Part shown: one piece after another, positions 61,446-64,000 of the stretch
Position numbering within the stretch: the first letter of the stretch is position 1
Layout of the letters: each line of letters starts with the position of its first letter
Source: Promerops cafer
Taxonomy: Eukaryota > Chordata > Aves > Passeriformes > Nectariniidae
NCBI GenBank assembly: GCA_013398275.1
Contig: VZSE01002737.1
Location: 127,961 to 191,960 of the forward strand
Direction: 5' to 3'
DNA length: 64,000 nucleotides
Program-made: the position numbers and the translations under genes
The notes under the pieces: generated by a model
Seen by the model: only the letters and a program-made list of their open reading frames with translations
Database searches by the model: none
What the model was told of the DNA's origin: nothing

Positions 61446-64000
61446 ACCATGGCTTTACACACAGAGAGGCAAAGTGATGAGGAAAACAATTGATGGGAAC
61501 ACTGTCAGGAAGAAGAGGGGAAAAAGTATTTGAAATTTGTAAATGAAAGGAAAGCATCTTTAGCATTTCTAGTACAACAGAAGAGCAAAGAGAAAAGAAG
61601 TGAGCAAAATTGCAATTCCCTTTTTCTCTGTTCCTTGTGTTCTTATTATAAAAAAATACCTATGGTGTAGCCATACCTCCAGCTTACCTAAAAGCAGTGG
61701 CCCTGTGGGACTGAAAACACCAGGCAGATATCCAGTGGTGGGAGGTGAACTGCCTCTGCTCAGAAGTCCAGGCTGTGGCTTTTGCACATGTGGTGTGTGT
61801 CCATGCAAGACGTTCTGAAGGGCAGAGACCCACGTACAGGTGCCAGCTCTCTGTGGGCACCAAGAGCCAGCTCTGGTGTGAGGAGACCCTGCTGAGAGGA
61901 ACCACAGCCCTGCACAACCACATCTTAAAATGCCTTCCTTTGATTAGAAACACCTGTTCCCAATGGGCAGCTATTGCACACACCTGCTGAAGGTGGGAGC
62001 TGCTCAAACCAGTCTGCTCTGTCATTAATTTTCTGCGGGTTTCAGCTGTGATTCCTGTGTTTGCTCAGCTACAGCAGGATGTTCAGTACAGAACAAAGCC
62101 GAAAGCTGAACAGTTACCCTCATTTCTAAATCGGTTGCATGCAGCATTCAGGCACCTCAATCTGTTAATTACTATGTCTGGAAAGACTTGGCATACATAT
62201 TCATCACCTGCAATTGTCATGCTGCCAGCTTTTGCAATTTTAATCACCAACTTCATGATATCTGGCATTTTTCTTGAAGTCGAATCCTTCAGAATTGTTT
62301 GGTTTCCTGACAGTCTCAGTTTTGCTTCTTTTTAGAAAAGAAACTCTAAATTTAAGGTCCTGAGATTTCAAAGAGAAAAACTGAAATATCAATATCTGGG
62401 GAGAAAATGAAGATTTTGGAGAAGAGTTGTAAGAATAAATGGTCACTAAAATATGACTTCAAGAAAAGCAAAGTTCACTTTAGTTAAAAAAAAATGGAGG
62501 AGTAAGATTATATAGGGAAAAAATAATGTGGCCTGTTGCAGTCAATATGATAATTAATTACATAAGGTATTACAATAAGCGGTGATCACATGAGCCAAGA
62601 AGGCTCTTGGAGGATGAACTCAGATGAATTTATTCCCATTTGTAACAGAATGAGCTGTTAAGAGCTCATTATTAAGAGCTTTATGACTTCTGCAGCATCA
62701 GAGCTGGCTGACTGCAAAAACTATGGAAATGTTTGCCAGCTGTCTATAAATTATAAGATTAGACAAACAGCTGGGAAAGAGCTTCACAGAATACTTCATC
62801 CTGCTTTAGACCATCCATGAAGCCTCTTTCACAATTTTGCTTCTGTAATCCAACACATCTTGTTTCAGCACAAGCATGATAGTGATGCACTGCAACTTCT
62901 ATTAGTAGAGAGCAGCAAAGGCAACACTGCTGTTTTACTCCACATCACCTCTGCCTGAGAGGAAAACAAAAAACACTGACAAAGTTTCATAAGAAAAGAA
63001 TTTTTTTTTTCTCCTAAGTTCTCTGTGTCAAAGAGAAAGTGCTATGGATCAAGGCAAAGGCATGTTTCAGTACTTGGGTATCTTCACAACTGTGTGGCAT
63101 TGCTGTAAGCACCCTCAGAGCAAAGCCGTGTCAAAGTGAGCTGCGGATCAGCGGTGCGGGGCTGCTCCTTCATCCCACTCTCTGCTCCTCAGCTGGCTGT
63201 AGGGCACGCTCTCCAAGGACTGACCTCTTGGCTCTCTACTGCATCCTCCTGCTATTCTTGCAGCAGGGAGGATGGATTTGAAAGCAATCCCAGTTATCAA
63301 AGCAGCAGTTACTCTGCCTACTTTGGACTTCAGAAATCAGTTCAGACTAATTCTCAAGTTCTTGCAGTCAGAGACTTGGGAGGCAATTTCCTTTTAAAAA
63401 GTCTCTCTCTTCCTTAAGTGTTTATCGACCCGTCAAAACTCTGTATCCATGATTTGTTGATTTCAAAATCCTAAACAATTTCAATTCAGTTATGCAATCC
63501 AAAAGCACATGTATTTTCCTGCCCAATGAAGTTTGTTTGAAGAGATTAAAAATAATTATGAAATAACTGTCCAAGAGACAAAGAGTGTTTAGGGCATTCC
63601 ACTGAGTTGAATCTAATTCAAGTCAACAATTGCCAGAAGCCAGAAGTGTCTCAGTTCCCTTTGACTGTTAGGACAAGCTTGTTGCTGGTTTATCCTCGAC
63701 AAAAATACGGGCACATCACATAATCCTTCAGCTTTTTGGCATCCTCAGGAAAGAGGATGGGAACTGAATAGTCTTGAGGCATTACCCACATGTTATTGAA
63801 CTCATCTCTTCAGACAAAAAGAGCAGTGCATGACAAACACAGGTGTATCAATAAGTACCACCTTCAACAGCAAACAAACCGGGGGCATCCTTCTCCAGAA
63901 GTGTAGGGGTGTCATCCTAAAACACGATATCCCTTAGCTGCAGAGGAAGCTTTTTACAGAATAGTAAGTAAACAAGGAAATTCTTAATTCATATCTTATT
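61446..64000. other. Non-coding sequence, no gene seen
   Basis: Frames are at most 113 codons (61684-62025, -). That frame ends near a TAG followed by GTAAGC splice-donor match at 61687 but has no recognised domain. A small palindrome TGAGCT-GTTAAG-AGCTCA lies at 62651-62668. A cluster of E-box and MEF2-like motifs at 62737-62773 is listed separately. Confidence 0.5.
62737..62773. promoter_or_regulatory. E-box / MEF2-like motif cluster (hypothetical)
   Basis: Two CAGCTG E-boxes (62737-62742 and 62768-62773) flank CTATAAATTA (62744-62753), one base off the MEF2 consensus CTAWWWWTAG. Myogenic bHLH factors prefer CAGCTG and act with MEF2, so the arrangement resembles a muscle-type enhancer core. 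Each motif is short and frequent by chance, and no target gene is visible. Confidence 0.15.

Overview
The window looks like a stretch of bird nuclear genome. It is AT-rich, has very little CpG, and carries few interspersed repeats. Nearly all the repeats I can recognise are CR1 LINE fragments, the main retrotransposon of birds and other sauropsids. I see no bacterial gene structure, no CRISPR array, no rRNA and no convincing tRNA. I cannot assign a species.

I found no protein-coding gene I could defend. The longest ATG-initiated reading frames are 193 codons (16162-16743, +), 175 codons (60486-61013, +, largely antisense CR1), 169 codons (57876-58385, +) and 159 codons (56566-57045, -). None shows a domain I recognise. 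The window is best read as intergenic sequence or the inside of a very large intron.

The CR1-type insertions, in order, are 1650-2006 (+), 21598-21691 (+, internally deleted), 35584-35690 (-), 39391-39460 (-, weak), 40744-40880 (+), 41990-42356 (-), 60581-60862 (-) and an older-looking tail at 61364-61445 (+). A MIR/CORE-SINE-like relic lies at 27041-27170 (+). The most striking simple-sequence feature is a homopurine array at 4081-4293: 18 exact copies of an 8-bp unit followed by a 6-bp array. Smaller tandem duplications, homopolymers and AT-rich patches are listed separately.

No genes here can be shown to work together. The observations most worth checking are a 39-nt microexon-like cassette on the minus strand at 21752-21790, an open splice-bounded segment at 43375-43549 (+), an ORF-dense block at 15532-16743, the octamer minisatellite, and a MEF2/E-box motif cluster near 62737-62773. 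All are hypotheses. I did not find a clear new biological system.
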